From: Scatophagus argus
Taxonomy: Eukaryota; Chordata; Actinopteri; Scatophagidae
Assembly (NCBI RefSeq): GCF_020382885.2
Contig: NC_058512.1
Coordinates: 11,000,802 to 11,064,801, forward strand
Direction of reading: 5' to 3'
Length of the DNA stretch: 64,000 nucleotides
Shown here: one piece after another, positions 63,014 to 64,000 of the stretch
Layout of the letters: each line of letters opens with the position of its first letter
Numbering within the stretch: position 1 is the first letter of the stretch
Made by a program: the position numbers and the translations under genes
Notes under the pieces: generated by a model
The model's input: only the letters and a program-made list of their open reading frames with translations
What the model was told of the DNA's origin: nothing
Databases searched by the model: none

Positions 63014-64000
63014 CTGAAACAGACAGTGGAGTGAGAGAACATAACTATGAGCAAATTAATGTTGTGACTGGTTTTCATGTTTGCTTGAGTGCTTAAAAAA
63101 AATAAATGCTCTGTCATGTTTAAGTGTGCAGTTTTGGCTTCGTCATCTTGATAAGAAACATTTCTGCTGACTGCTCACTTCTGATCATCTGTGCAGCCCT
63201 GAGTGCAAATGTTTGGCTTGCTTGGATCGTTAATTACTGGCCTATTCACAGCTTTGATTGGAAGCTCATTTTGACTGGGGAACAGCACTGAAGTATGAGG
63301 GGGAAAATAAAGCAGAATCCCCAATTAAAGTTTGTGAAAATTAGATCATTAATTCCTGTTTCTTTTTCTTCTCAGGGATAAAGAGTGCAAACAAAGTGGC
63401 ATCCAGATATATACTAACTGGCTGTAGATCCATTAGGGTCCCTGGCATCATAGCTAACCACAGTGTTTGGATTTGGCTTTCCTGTTCACTGATTTTATCT
63501 GTAACAAACTCCAACCGCTGCTAAACAGAAGACATAAGAGCTCTGACAGCTGGAGAACTGGATCATGGTGGCTATGTGCTACCTCTGTTGGAACAAGCAA
63601 ATCAGCTGTGTACACGTCAAGGGTACAAAGCTGACAAAACAACAGCACTTTACTTTGATTTTGGTTGTCATCTATCCTGATAAATAGAGATATACTTTGA
63701 CAAGAGCGAACATGACCAAAGGTCACAGGTTTTATGGCTACAACATAAAAGAGTGGCTATCAGTGTTTGCCTGTTGTGTGCGAGATCAAGTCAGATCTGA
63801 TTCATTGTTCTGAATAAAAGCTGACTTATTAGCTCTGTGAAAAGAATAATAACATGAAATACTAAATAATGGAGACAAAATTAACTTAATAACCAGTTCA
63901 CTCCATAACCAGTTTTCCTCATCTGAACTGAGGCACTAATAGCAGGTGGTGTTTGCTCTACTGATTAGAAAGCCCTTAGACTACTTAAATAACATTTTCA
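63014..64000 (-). other. slc27a4 intron, upstream part
   Basis: About 1 kb leading into the AMP-motif exon. I looked for the preceding FATP4 exon on the minus strand and found none. The open frame at 63454-63726 carries no FATP motif. Confidence 0.6.

Overview
The window reads as nuclear DNA of a ray-finned fish, most likely a percomorph teleost. It is AT-leaning, rich in (GT)n, (GA)n and (AT)n microsatellites, and holds vertebrate genes in small exons split by GT-AG introns. All gene calls come from hand-splicing exons and recognising conserved protein motifs; no search was run.

Layout. (1) 1-8.9 kb, minus strand: the first four coding exons of dopamine beta-hydroxylase (dbh); the remaining exons lie off the left edge. 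(2) About 13.9-37 kb, plus strand: fam163b, with a proposed non-coding first exon ending at 14576, a 17 kb intron and two coding exons (31562-31654, 34431-34868). dbh and fam163b stand head to head, as recalled for the human 9q34 pair. (3) 42.8-53.5 kb, minus strand: three lipocalin genes in one orientation. They are ptgds/ptgdsb-like (50.6-53.5 kb), an alpha-1-microglobulin-only gene (48.2-49.6 kb), and ambp (42.9-47.1 kb), which encodes alpha-1-microglobulin plus the two-Kunitz inhibitor bikunin. (4) 59-63 kb, minus strand: the last nine coding exons of the fatty-acid transporter/acyl-CoA synthetase slc27a4; earlier exons lie off the right edge.

The lipocalin cluster is the most interesting part. 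All three genes have a 77-bp third and a 102-bp fifth coding exon with the same phases, so they descend from one duplicated gene. The middle copy is an alpha-1-microglobulin with no bikunin: it stops in a short seventh exon where ambp has its furin site, glycosaminoglycan serine and Kunitz exons. In ambp itself the second Kunitz domain has Thr instead of Arg at P1 and Phe in place of a near-invariant Gly. The ptgds-like gene has Gly where mammalian L-PGDS has its catalytic Cys.

The rest is introns and intergenic DNA. It contains a probable solo LTR in dbh intron 1, two copies of a TG-flanked element with a telomere-like core, several diverged teleost interspersed repeats, a LINE-like 3' tail and many microsatellites. 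I saw no CRISPR array, tRNA, rRNA or intact transposase gene.
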